A DNA stretch of 64,000 nucleotides from Flavobacteriales bacterium. Lineage in GTDB: Bacteria > Bacteroidota > Bacteroidia > Flavobacteriales_F > PHOS-HE28. This document shows positions 35,411 to 43,073 of this stretch, in pieces (the stretch's first letter is position 1; each line of letters opens with the position of its first letter). A program made the translations under genes and the position numbers. The DNA is taken from positions 62,001-126,000 of the forward strand of contig JAEUSU010000008.1 of assembly GCA_016788635.1 (NCBI GenBank), written 5' to 3'. Under the pieces are notes generated by a model. The model searched no databases. It was not told the origin of the DNA and worked only from the letters and a program-made list of their open reading frames with translations.

Positions 35411-35440
35411 AAAAGCCCCCCGACGTGTCGGGGGGCTTTT
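35411..35440 (+). terminator. Rho-independent terminator of rpmE2
   Basis: aaaagccccccga (35411-35423) pairs perfectly with tcggggggctttt (35428-35440), loop cgtg. The A/T flanks let it act for both strands, so it may also serve the convergent YdeI gene. Confidence 0.9.
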
Positions 35441-35459
35441 CATTTCCTGTGTGGTCGGG

Positions 35460-36071
35460 TCAACTCACCACTTTGTACTTGTCGTTGAGGCCGGCTCCCG
35501 TACGGATCATGTGGAAGGACTCGGCAATGCGGCGCTTGCGGGTCTCCTCCTGCTTGGCATCGGTGATCCACTCCACGTATTCCTTCTTGTGCGAGGGGCT
35601 GAACTTCTCCCACTGGGCCCATGCTTCCTCGTCGTTGCGCAGGCAGGTCTCCAATTCGGCGGGCATCACCAAGGCCTTGCGGGCGGGTTTGGCGTCACTG
35701 AGCCTGGCTCCGCTCTGGTTCACCTTCACGGCCTGCTTCACCAGGTCCACGAAGGCCTTCTCATTTATGGCCTCTCCCTCGTGCACCTTGTACTTGCGGA
35801 TGCCTTTATCCTCGTCCTTCTCCGGTTTGTCGAACAGTTTGTGCGCGTCCTTCACCAGGGCTCCCTTATGGAACCACACACTTACGAAGTGTTTGAAACC
35901 GTGAAGGCCGATCATGATCCCGTTGTGATCGAAGGCGGGGGCGTTCCAGCGCCATGCCTCAGTCACCTGCTCGTCCGTTGAATGGATGAGCTGCCGCAGA
36001 CGCACCAACACCTTGCGCTGCCACTCGGGCTGTTCGGCGATGTACTCGTTGATCTGTTCGTTCGGCGCCAT
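35460..36071 (-). CDS. YdeI-family protein (DUF1801 + YdeI domain)
   Basis: 203 residues. The N-terminal DUF1801-type half has WQRKVLVRLRQLI, EAWRWNAPAFDHNG and GFKHFVSVWFHKGA (to about residue 70). The C-terminal half has LVMPAELETCLRND and the YdeI signature FSPSHKKEYVEWITDAKQEETRKRRI (seen as consecutive segments). Known: YdeI-like proteins are linked to protection against bacteriocins or peptides, weakly characterised. A near-match -7 box (TAGCTTTC) precedes it. Confidence 0.88.
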   Translation of the reverse strand: MAPNEQINEYIAEQPEWQRKVLVRLRQLIHSTDEQVTEAWRWNAPAFDHNGIMIGLHGFKHFVSVWFHKGALVKDAHKLFDKPEKDEDKGIRKYKVHEGEAINEKAFVDLVKQAVKVNQSGARLSDAKPARKALVMPAELETCLRNDEEAWAQWEKFSPSHKKEYVEWITDAKQEETRKRRIAESFHMIRTGAGLNDKYKVVS

Positions 36072-36162
36072 GGGGATACGGTGGATTGAGGCCGAAAGCT
36101 AACGTGGCGGAATGCCGCCGCTTCATACGGCCTTAACCTGTTCTCAACAGTCTGCCACGGGT

Positions 36163-37365
36163 TCAGGTCCGCTCCAGCACCACGGCATAGCCCTGGCCCA
36201 CACCTATGCACATGGTACAGAGGGCGTAACGGGCCTTCCGGGCCTGCAATTCCAGTGCTGCTGTGAAAAGCAGACGGGCCCCGCTCATACCCAACGGGTG
36301 GCCCAGAGCGATGGCACCGCCGTTCGGGTTCAGCCGGGGGTCATCATCCGCCATGCCCCACGCGCGGGTGCAACTCAGTGCTTGTGCGGCGAATGCCTCG
36401 TTCAGCTCAATGATATTCATATCATTGATATTCAGACCTGAACGACTCATTGCTTTATTCGTTGCTTCAACCGGGCCAATACCCATTATGCGGGGCTCCA
36501 CACCTTCCACGGCCGCGGCCACGATGCGGGCCAGCGGTTTCAGTTCATGGGTCTTCAGGCCGGCCTCGCTGGCGATCAGCAGGGCAGCGGCACCGTCGTT
36601 CAGGCCGCTGGCATTGCCGGCAGTAACGCTGCCGCCCTTCCGGAAGGCGGGCTTCAGGGCCGCCAGGCCCTCCAAGGTGGTCTTGGGTTTCACGAACTCA
36701 TCCTGCGCGAACAGGACGGGGTCGCCCTTGCGCTGTGGTATGGGCACCGGGGCGATCTCCATGGCCAACCGGCCGCTGACCTGCGCAGCGGCGGCCTTCT
36801 GCTGGCTCCACAGGGCGAAACGGTCCTGATCTTCACGGCTGATGGCGCGGGTCTCCAGGAGGTTCTCGGCGGTCTCGCCCATGGCATCGGTACCGTAGCG
36901 CTCTTTCATTGCCGGGTTAATGAAGCGCCAGCCGAAGCTGCTGTCGAAGAGTTGGGCATCCCGGCCATAGGGTGTACTGGTCTTGTTCATCACCCAGGGG
37001 CCCCGGGTCATGTGTTCCACCCCGCCGGCAATGAAGAGATCGCCCTCCCCTGCATGCGCTGCCCGGGCGGCGTTCACGGCCGCGCCCATGCCCGAGGCGC
37101 AGAGGCGGTTCACGGTCTCACCCGGCACACGCACGGGCAGCCCAGCCAGCAGCAGGGCCATGCGTGCCACGTTCCGGTTGTCCTCGCCCGCCTGGTTGGC
37201 GCAGCCCATGATCACGTCCTCAATGGCCGCGGGATCCAGTCCGGGCACCCGTTCGATCAAGGCTTTCAGCACATGCGCGGCCAGGTCATCCGCCCGCACG
37301 GGTGCCAGTGAACCGGCGAAATTGCCGATGGGACTGCGCACGCCAGCAACGATGTATGCGTTCAT
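36163..37365 (-). CDS. Acetyl-CoA C-acyltransferase (thiolase)
   Basis: 400 residues, thiolase family. The nucleophile Cys89 lies in NRLCASGMGA; the other catalytic parts are NEAFAAQ (near 343), GGAIALGHPLGMSGAR (His near 357) and CTMCIGVGQG (Cys near 385). The sequence style is that of the degradative PcaF/PaaJ branch (3-oxoadipyl-CoA or medium-chain thiolase), but substrate cannot be told. No beta-oxidation partners next to it; a 3-hydroxyacyl-CoA dehydrogenase is at the far right end of the window. Confidence 0.93.
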   Translation of the reverse strand: MNAYIVAGVRSPIGNFAGSLAPVRADDLAAHVLKALIERVPGLDPAAIEDVIMGCANQAGEDNRNVARMALLLAGLPVRVPGETVNRLCASGMGAAVNAARAAHAGEGDLFIAGGVEHMTRGPWVMNKTSTPYGRDAQLFDSSFGWRFINPAMKERYGTDAMGETAENLLETRAISREDQDRFALWSQQKAAAAQVSGRLAMEIAPVPIPQRKGDPVLFAQDEFVKPKTTLEGLAALKPAFRKGGSVTAGNASGLNDGAAALLIASEAGLKTHELKPLARIVAAAVEGVEPRIMGIGPVEATNKAMSRSGLNINDMNIIELNEAFAAQALSCTRAWGMADDDPRLNPNGGAIALGHPLGMSGARLLFTAALELQARKARYALCTMCIGVGQGYAVVLERT

Positions 37366-37412
37366 GCGGGCGAAGATCGCTGCTCGCGGCGGAACCCCAT
37401 CTTCGCACCACC

Positions 37413-38045
37413 ATGCGTTACCTGCTCACCGTTCTCCTTTCCCTGGCGACCGTACTGCCCATCCTGGCCCAGTCCAACAGCTTCGGCAGCCTGCAGTTCG
37501 GCTTGGGGGCTTCCTTCGGCTTGTACAATACCGAGTTCAACGAGAGCTATCCGCCCACCAACTATGCGCGGACGAACAGGGACAACGCGGTCGCGGTCTC
37601 CTTCCCCCTGGAGGTGCACCTGGGTTTGGTGCCTTTCATGAGCCTTGGGCTGTACCTGCAGCCGGGGTCCTACCTGGATACCAGTGCCACCCGCAGCAAC
37701 AGCATGTTCATCGGTGGGCTTTCACCGCGGTTCTACATCGTGAATGGCGACCGTTTCAACTGGTTCGCCGGCTTGGAGGCCGGCCTGGCCAACCTGGTGA
37801 TCAAGGAGCGCCCGTTCGCCGGTGGCACCTACCAGTACACCTTTGGTGGAGGGCATTTCCGGATCGCCTCGGGATTCAACCTGTACTTCGGCAAGGTGGT
37901 GGGCATGCAGATGCAGATGAAGTACGCCGTTTACAACATGCCCCTTTGGGACCTGGAGCCCAATTTCAGTGACTATACGGCCAGGTTGAAGGTGGATGGG
38001 CTGGAAGCCCAACTCGGACTGGTGTTCAAGCTGGGCGGGGACTGA
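37413..38045 (+). CDS. Outer-membrane beta-barrel protein
   Basis: 210 residues; signal peptide ending PILAQ. The mature part alternates aromatic strands (FGLGASFGLYNTEF, SFPLEVHLGLVPFMSLGLYLQPG, FNWFAGLEAGLANL, FRIASGFNLYFG) and ends LEAQLGLVFKLGG, consistent with an eight-stranded barrel of the OmpW/OMP_b-brl type. Divergent from the thiolase gene (47 bp between starts) and convergent with the GNAT gene. Confidence 0.75.
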   Translation: MRYLLTVLLSLATVLPILAQSNSFGSLQFGLGASFGLYNTEFNESYPPTNYARTNRDNAVAVSFPLEVHLGLVPFMSLGLYLQPGSYLDTSATRSNSMFIGGLSPRFYIVNGDRFNWFAGLEAGLANLVIKERPFAGGTYQYTFGGGHFRIASGFNLYFGKVVGMQMQMKYAVYNMPLWDLEPNFSDYTARLKVDGLEAQLGLVFKLGGD

Positions 38046-38060
38046 GTTTGCCCGGTCCTT

Positions 38061-38909
38061 TCAAAGCACGTCGAAGTCGATCGCCTGGAAGCGCGTGCCA
38101 CGCGGGTCAAGGTGCCGTCCCGCGCCGGAAAGGTCCTTGAAGATGAGGTGCAGCGGCGAAGGACGGAAGCGCATGGGTACATTGAGGTAGGGCCGGGGGA
38201 ACCACGAGTGGCCGCCATCCCAACCGAGCCATGCCTTGAAGAAGGGGGCTTGACCAAGCGGTAGCCGCAGGTGTTCCGCGCTGGAATTAGACAGACTGGC
38301 CAGCACGTAGCGGAATGGACCCAACCGGCGGTGCGCCAATACTAGGCCACTGGCCGTGCGCCCATAGCGAAAGAGCGGATGCCGGGCACGCCACGCCAGC
38401 CATTCCGGCCCGCGCACGGGGTCGAAGGCGTCACCCGGTGCATGGACCCTGGGAAGCGGTCCTTTACCCACCATGGCGCGCAGGGGTGTGACCAATTGGA
38501 AACCGAGCTTCCGTGTGAAGCCGTGCACACTGTTGGTGTTGGCCACGCCCACCACGAAACGATGGCCTTCCGCAGCAGCGGCGGTATAAGTCGCGTTCGC
38601 CAACGTGGTGAACAGGCCCTTACCCTGGTGGGATGGATGCGTGGTCGTGTTCAGCGAGAGCAGCCCTTTTTCCACCTGCCCTTGCACCCTGGCCAGCATG
38701 GGAATGGTGACATAGTGTGCGGCGAGGTCCACACCGCTCCAGGCATTGAAGCCCACCGCATGGCCCGCGGGGTTCTGCATGTATTGCCAGTGCAGCACCT
38801 GATCGGTGAAGTGCCGTGCCTTGGGGAATACCGCACGCAGCAGGTCGCCGATCGCCACCAGTTCCGCAGGATCGGCACCCACCCGGCGCAAGTCATATTC
38901 CGTCCTCAT
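38061..38909 (-). CDS. GNAT family N-acetyltransferase
   Basis: 282 residues. The N-terminal two-thirds fit the GNAT fold: LLRAVFPKARH, WQYMQNPAG, LLSLNTTTHPSHQGKGLFTTLANAT (acetyl-CoA loop Q-G-K-G-L-F) near residues 85-108, and VGVANTNSVHGFTRKLGF near 120-137. The C-terminal part resembles proteins that acetylate sugars or polysaccharide precursors in Bacteroidota. Substrate unknown. Divergent from the riboswitch-controlled gene. Confidence 0.85.
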   Translation of the reverse strand: MRTEYDLRRVGADPAELVAIGDLLRAVFPKARHFTDQVLHWQYMQNPAGHAVGFNAWSGVDLAAHYVTIPMLARVQGQVEKGLLSLNTTTHPSHQGKGLFTTLANATYTAAAAEGHRFVVGVANTNSVHGFTRKLGFQLVTPLRAMVGKGPLPRVHAPGDAFDPVRGPEWLAWRARHPLFRYGRTASGLVLAHRRLGPFRYVLASLSNSSAEHLRLPLGQAPFFKAWLGWDGGHSWFPRPYLNVPMRFRPSPLHLIFKDLSGAGRHLDPRGTRFQAIDFDVL

Positions 38910-38935
38910 TCAAGGCCAAGTATAGAGGGCGCAGA

Positions 38936-38943
38936 TACATTTG
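38936..38943 (+). promoter_or_regulatory. Candidate -7 box TACATTTG before the B12 riboswitch
   Basis: Exact TAnnTTTG match ending 7 bp before the first riboswitch base, so transcription would begin at the aptamer. Confidence 0.6.
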
Positions 38944-38950
38944 GGCCGCG

Positions 38951-39110
38951 TTCAGGTTCCCGACGGTGTCGGGATGAAAAGGGAATCCCGTGTGAACCGG
39001 GAGCTGTTCCCGCAGCTGTAAGCCCTGCAACGCCGGTCCCACAAGCCACTGCCCCAACTACCAGGGCGGGAAGGCGGGCCGGCGGGGGCGAGCCAGAAGA
39101 CCTGCCTGAA
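38951..39110 (+). promoter_or_regulatory. Cobalamin riboswitch
   Basis: P1 pairs TTCAGG (38951-38956) with CCTGAA (39105-39110). Between lie conserved cobalamin-riboswitch parts in order: GGATGAAAAGGGAATCCCGTG, CGGGAGCTGTTCCCGCAGCTGT, AAGCCACTG, GGGAAGGC and the B12 box core AGCCAGAAGACCTGCC. About 115 bp of leader separate it from the next ATG. It occupies most of the gene-free stretch 38910-39225. Known: adenosyl- or methylcobalamin binding represses downstream expression, usually transport or B12-sparing genes. Confidence 0.95.
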
Positions 39111-39225
39111 CGCACACATCCACGCCCGCGGGACATGGGCTGGGAGCTTTTGGTACAGGCTCCTTCCTGCCCGTGGGTCATTGTTCCACCTGCTGCTCGG
39201 TGAAAGCAGCGCAAAACCCCACACC

Positions 39226-40512
39226 ATGTACCGTTCATTCCTCTCCGTTGCCTTCATGGCCGCCGCGCTGGCGCTCAGTGCACAGCTTTCCGTGCACCGC
39301 GTCTGGGTGCTTAACGAAGGCCGTTTTGACTACATGACCCAGACGCAGGAGGTCCCCGTGAGCCTGGGCGCATATGATCCTTCCACGGGGGCGTATCAGC
39401 ATGTGCTTACGTTAAGCGGTCCCCGTTTCGGGAATGACCTGGAGGTGAAGGACGCCGTGGTGTACGTGGCTGCGGACGACCAATTGCTGAAGATCGATGC
39501 GGACAGCCATATGATCCTCGCGCAGGTCACCGTGCCCGGCATTCGGCGTATTGCCTTGTGGAATGACCAGGTGCTTCTCACCCGGGGTGAACTGGGTGGC
39601 CTGAGCCACTACTTCGAAGCGCGCCAGCAGGCGGACCTTGCGCTGATCTATGAACTGGCACCCGGCAATGGCCCGGACCATGCCAGTGAGGATGTACAGG
39701 TGGTGGGTGATGAAGCTTATATCGCCATCAACAACGGCTTCGACTGGCCGAACTACACGGGACAGATCGGGGTGGTGGACCTGCCCACGGGCACCTATGT
39801 GAACGAGATAGACCTGGGGCCGAACGGGAAGAACCCCGAGCGCATCTTCGAGGCCAACGGCGACCTTTTCGTGTTCAACAACAAGGATTTCAGCGGCAGC
39901 AGCATCAGCCGCCTGGCGCCTGCGGCAGCAACCCTGCACTACACGCAGGACATTGCGCTGAACAGCGGCTGCGGCGCTTCCGCACTGGTTGACGGCCGCA
40001 TATACTACCTCGAGTACGCCCTCTATCAAATGGGCCGTTTCGACATCAGCACAGGGCAGGTGCTTGACACGCTCAGCAGCCCACTGGCGCCGTATGCCAT
40101 TCTTCAGGACAGCCACAACGGTGTGGTGTACATGACCACCACTGACTTTGCCACCAGCGGCGAACTGCACGTGACGGATGAGCTCGGCAATGTGTTGAGC
40201 ACTGTGGCTGTGGGCGTGAGCCCGGGGAACATGGCATTGGACCTGCGCAGCAGCACCGCCGTGGCCGATGACGCAGAGCAAAAGCGCATGGCGCTGTACC
40301 CCAATCCGGCGGTGGACCAGGTCTGGCTCTCCGGCGCGGAGGCAGGCGCGTGGATCACCGTACTGGATGCAACGGGTCGTCGTGTTCAGGCCATGAGGAC
40401 AGTTCCCCAGGATGGACCCGTACTGATCGATCTTGCCGGGCTGGCACCGGGTAGCTACACGGTGCAGGCTGGTGATGGCCGCACTGGGCGCTTGCAGGTG
40501 GTTCGGCCATGA
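39226..40512 (+). CDS. T9SS-exported beta-propeller under B12 riboswitch (BtuG-like candidate)
   Basis: 428 residues: signal peptide ending LSAQ, then repeated propeller strands in the style of YncE/DUF5074 proteins (LGAYDPSTGAYQHVLTL, VKDAVVYVAADDQLLKIDADS, VVGDEAYIAINNGF, GQIGVVDLPTGTYVNEID, LVDGRIYYLEYALYQMGRFD). The last 80 residues hold LYPNPAVDQVWLSG...ITVLDATGRRVQ and GLAPGSYTVQ, a type A T9SS sorting domain. Known: in Bacteroides, BtuG is a surface beta-propeller that binds cobalamin very tightly with the receptor BtuB. Control by a cobalamin riboswitch plus the fold makes a B12-capture role likely; this is inference. No btuB lies in the window. Confidence 0.8.
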   Translation: MYRSFLSVAFMAAALALSAQLSVHRVWVLNEGRFDYMTQTQEVPVSLGAYDPSTGAYQHVLTLSGPRFGNDLEVKDAVVYVAADDQLLKIDADSHMILAQVTVPGIRRIALWNDQVLLTRGELGGLSHYFEARQQADLALIYELAPGNGPDHASEDVQVVGDEAYIAINNGFDWPNYTGQIGVVDLPTGTYVNEIDLGPNGKNPERIFEANGDLFVFNNKDFSGSSISRLAPAAATLHYTQDIALNSGCGASALVDGRIYYLEYALYQMGRFDISTGQVLDTLSSPLAPYAILQDSHNGVVYMTTTDFATSGELHVTDELGNVLSTVAVGVSPGNMALDLRSSTAVADDAEQKRMALYPNPAVDQVWLSGAEAGAWITVLDATGRRVQAMRTVPQDGPVLIDLAGLAPGSYTVQAGDGRTGRLQVVRP

Positions 40513-40541
40513 TAGGGTGACAAGGCAAGGGCCCGATCCGA

Positions 40542-40549
40542 TACATTTG
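40542..40549 (+). promoter_or_regulatory. Candidate -7 box TACATTTG of the tRNA gene
   Basis: Exact TAnnTTTG match 27 bp before the tRNA-Thr 5' end. Confidence 0.5.
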
Positions 40550-40575
40550 CGCCCCCGGCATGCCGGGGAGCGTCG

Positions 40576-40647
40576 GCCTCCTTAGCTCAGCGGTAGAGCA
40601 GCTCATTCGTAATGAGCAGGTCGTCAGTTCAATTCTGACAGGAGGCT
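40576..40647 (+). tRNA. tRNA-Thr (anticodon CGT)
   Basis: 72 nt. Acceptor GCCTCCT / AGGAGGC with discriminator T, D arm GCTC-AGCGGTA-GAGC, anticodon stem GCTCA / TGAGC closing loop TTCGTAA (anticodon CGT, codon ACG), T arm GTCAG-TTCAATT-CTGAC. CCA is not encoded. It follows the riboswitch-controlled gene but has its own -7 box and terminator. Confidence 0.96.
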
Positions 40648-40653
40648 CCGAGG

Positions 40654-40684
40654 AAAAGGGACCACTCAGGTGGTCCCTTTTTCA
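40654..40684 (+). terminator. Rho-independent terminator of tRNA-Thr
   Basis: aaaagggaccac (40654-40665) pairs perfectly with gtggtccctttt (40670-40681), loop tcag, followed by further T. It starts 6 bp after the tRNA. The following 210 bp up to the next gene hold nothing I recognise. Confidence 0.92.
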
Positions 40685-40893
40685 TTCGCTGAACATTCTC
40701 CAGCAGAAGCTTCCAACTGCTGGATCATGCTCTGGCGCTGCGTGCGACTTCATCACCGCGCCATGGCTTGGATCGGTGAAGATCGCAAGTCCTTGGTCCG
40801 TTCGGTCGCTTGCTGGTGACACCAGCATACTGGTGTGCGGTCTGCCGCAGAAGCTGCCTTGGTCTGAAATACGGCAGTCTGGAGCTTGGCCCC

Positions 40894-41772
40894 ATGTTCA
40901 ACCTGATCTATCGCCTCCTGCCGGTGCTTCTGCCATGGGGTACGGCGGTTTCCCAGCCATTCCTGGACCTGATGAAAATGGACCATCTGCGAAGTCCCGA
41001 CCTGATCGACCGCACCGAGTTGAATATGACCCTGCCGCTCAAATTGGACACCTCCGGACGGTTGCTGTTGCTGGACCCGCACTTCGTGGAATGGCGCGTT
41101 ACCACGGATGCCGATCGCTATCAGCCTGCTGCAGTAGCTCCTGTTCGCGAACAAATGGGAGCTGTGGTACTTCCCATTGGTTACATCACGCCTCTGGGGC
41201 GGCAGGGGTGGCGACTGGCCACGGTGCCCATCATACGCTACGCCTGGTTGGAAAGCACGAACAGGGGCATGGTCCAGATGGCGGGGACCCTCATTTTCTC
41301 CAGGCAGGTCAAGCCCGGTTTGACATGGCGCTACGGTGTCTATATCAGCGGTGAAGCGTTCGGGCTCTTCGTGCGTCCGCTGCTGGGTGTGGACTGGCGC
41401 ATCAGCCCGCGTTCGAACCTTTTCGGTGTGTTGCCGGGCACCTTGAACTATGAGTACAAGGTCAACCGGTGGGTGCACGTGGGGATGAGCTTCCTAGCGT
41501 ATACCAGCAGCTACGGCACACCCAATGGCGATTTCAGGCGCGTGGATGAGAACCCCGTGGGGGTGTTCGCCGACCTGTATCTGACCAAGCGGGTCGTGCT
41601 GCGGGGAGAGGTGGGCCGCAGCTTCATGTGCCAATTCCGCGGGGGCAGTCAGGACCCGGTCAAGGATGACCCCGCTGAGCCTCAGGCACGCTACCTTGAT
41701 CACGGCTTGCCCGAGCACTTCTACTTCCGGCTGCTGCTCGCCTTCCGCATGCGGCTGGATGACCGGCCCTGA
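40894..41772 (+). CDS. Outer-membrane beta-barrel protein (DUF6268-like)
   Basis: 292 residues from ATG 40894 with a signal peptide (to about residue 20, TAVSQ). Barrel-type strands follow: MGAVVLPIGYITPL, WRLATVPIIRYAWLEST, MVQMAGTLIFSRQVKPGLTWRYGVYISGEAFG, GVLPGTLNYEYKVNRWVHVGMSFLAYTSSYG and the end FYFRLLLAFRMRLDD. This resembles the DUF6268 outer-membrane family; I cannot be certain. A longer frame to 40810 lacks a signal at its start, so the internal ATG is used. Confidence 0.7.
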   Translation: MFNLIYRLLPVLLPWGTAVSQPFLDLMKMDHLRSPDLIDRTELNMTLPLKLDTSGRLLLLDPHFVEWRVTTDADRYQPAAVAPVREQMGAVVLPIGYITPLGRQGWRLATVPIIRYAWLESTNRGMVQMAGTLIFSRQVKPGLTWRYGVYISGEAFGLFVRPLLGVDWRISPRSNLFGVLPGTLNYEYKVNRWVHVGMSFLAYTSSYGTPNGDFRRVDENPVGVFADLYLTKRVVLRGEVGRSFMCQFRGGSQDPVKDDPAEPQARYLDHGLPEHFYFRLLLAFRMRLDDRP

Positions 41773-41835
41773 ATGAGAAGGGCCACCTCACGGCGGCCCC
41801 CCTCATGGTCAAGGCACAACGGCCTTTGTTCAGGC

Positions 41836-42441
41836 TTAGTCGTCGTCCCCGAAATTCACGCCGATGGTGAGGCCGTAGGTGAGGTACCTCGAGCTGATGT
41901 CGCTCAACTGGCCTGCGTCCGTGAACACACGGCTGAGGCCGAAGGTGGCGGTGGGCGCCAGGGTGAAGTGCCCCATGTCGAATCCCAGTCCGGCCACCAC
42001 GTTGAAGGAGCCTTTGTTGAAGTCGCCTTCGTTCCAGGTGATCTTGTCATCCTTGTTGTCCACGCTCAGCAACACGTCGTAGCTGGGGCCGGCGAAAAAG
42101 CGCAGGTCGAACTGGTAGCTGTCCACCAGCCGGTAGCCCGCCAGTGCACGCAGGCTCAGCGAGGTGCGGATCAGGTCGTCCTCCACGGTGAGGTTGTCGC
42201 TGCCCGTGGTCTGCACGGCGGTGACGTTACGGCCCAGGTAGACGCCGGGTTGGAAGAAGAGGCGGTCTCCAAAACGGAGGTCGGTGCCGAGCTGCCAGCC
42301 CATGCCGGCACGGTAGGTCACGCCCTTGTCGGTGGGGGTGAGGTGCTGGTAGGTGAGGCCCATCTGCGGGTTCACCTGGAATTGCGCCTGGGTGATGCCG
42401 CTGGCACCGAGGATCACCAGGCCGAGGATCTGCTTTCTCAT
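41836..42441 (-). CDS. Porin-family outer-membrane beta-barrel protein (OMP_b-brl)
   Basis: 201 residues: signal peptide ending ITQAQ, then strands FQVNPQMGLTYQHLT, VTYRAGMGWQLGTDLRFG, LFFQPGVYLGRNV, LRALAGYRLVDSYQFDLRFFAGPSYDVLL, FNVVAGLGFDMGHFTLAPTATFGLS, ending LTIGVNFG. This is the PorT / OMP_b-brl_2 style of small Bacteroidota barrels. ATG 42441 or 42453 (MQKQMRKQ) may start it. Divergent from the DUF4468-like gene, 112 bp apart. Confidence 0.78.
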   Translation of the reverse strand: MRKQILGLVILGASGITQAQFQVNPQMGLTYQHLTPTDKGVTYRAGMGWQLGTDLRFGDRLFFQPGVYLGRNVTAVQTTGSDNLTVEDDLIRTSLSLRALAGYRLVDSYQFDLRFFAGPSYDVLLSVDNKDDKITWNEGDFNKGSFNVVAGLGFDMGHFTLAPTATFGLSRVFTDAGQLSDISSRYLTYGLTIGVNFGDDD

Positions 42442-42553
42442 CTGCTTTTGCATGCCTGCGGGCTGAATGCCGGGGCACAGGGCCGCTCTTTGCCAGCGGC
42501 GTGCCAAACTGCGGGACCGATCGCTATCTTGCTCGGACCAATCTCCTTTTGCC

Positions 42554-43042
42554 ATGACCGCTCGTTCCCTCCTCGTGCTTGCATTGGGCCTCTTGGTGTC
42601 CGTCCCCGCCCAAGCGCAGAAGAAGAAGAGCATCATCCCGCGAGACAGCATCACCACGAAGTATGGCTATAGCGCAGTGAGCGATACCATCGCTGCAGAC
42701 AAGGAGGCTTTGCGCACGCGGTTGGAGAAGTGGATCAAGCAGAACTACAACCCGGACAAGAGCAAGTTCACTTCGTCCAAACAGGAAGGCGACAGCTATA
42801 CGGTGCACGATCGTGAGGCACTGCCGGGACGTGCACGCAAGTACATCGAATACGACCTCACGGTGGACATCAAGGACAAGCGCTATCGCTACAAGCTCAC
42901 CAACCTGGAGTATATCGCGGTGGGCAAGTATCCGCTTGAGGACAAGATGGCCACGGATGACAAGGATGACCTGAAGGCCATTGATGACATATGCCGTCGC
43001 ATACTGGCCAGCCTGGACGCGGCCATGAAGAGTGACTGGTGA
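42554..43042 (+). CDS. Secreted DUF4468-like protein
   Basis: 162 residues; signal peptide ending AQAQ. The mature part has a Lys-rich start, a helical part EALRTRLEKWIKQNY, and beta strands around RKYIEYDLTVDIKDKRYRYKLTNLEYIAVG, the pattern of the DUF4468 (TBP-like) domain of Bacteroidota. Upstream TATCTTG resembles a -7 box. 31 bp ahead of the secreted esterase gene on the same strand, so they may be co-transcribed. Function unknown. Confidence 0.75.
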   Translation: MTARSLLVLALGLLVSVPAQAQKKKSIIPRDSITTKYGYSAVSDTIAADKEALRTRLEKWIKQNYNPDKSKFTSSKQEGDSYTVHDREALPGRARKYIEYDLTVDIKDKRYRYKLTNLEYIAVGKYPLEDKMATDDKDDLKAIDDICRRILASLDAAMKSDW

Positions 43043-43073
43043 ACCTTTCCAACGCAACCTTATTTCAGACCAC

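Noticed and set aside
38911-38917. TTC at 38909-38911 as a -33 element for the riboswitch promoter
   Set aside because: It is not TTG and the spacer is 24 bp, outside the 17-23 bp range.
39226-40512. Naming the riboswitch-controlled propeller btuG
   Set aside because: BtuG is a lipoprotein; this protein has a T9SS sorting domain and no adjacent btuB, so only a BtuG-like role is proposed.
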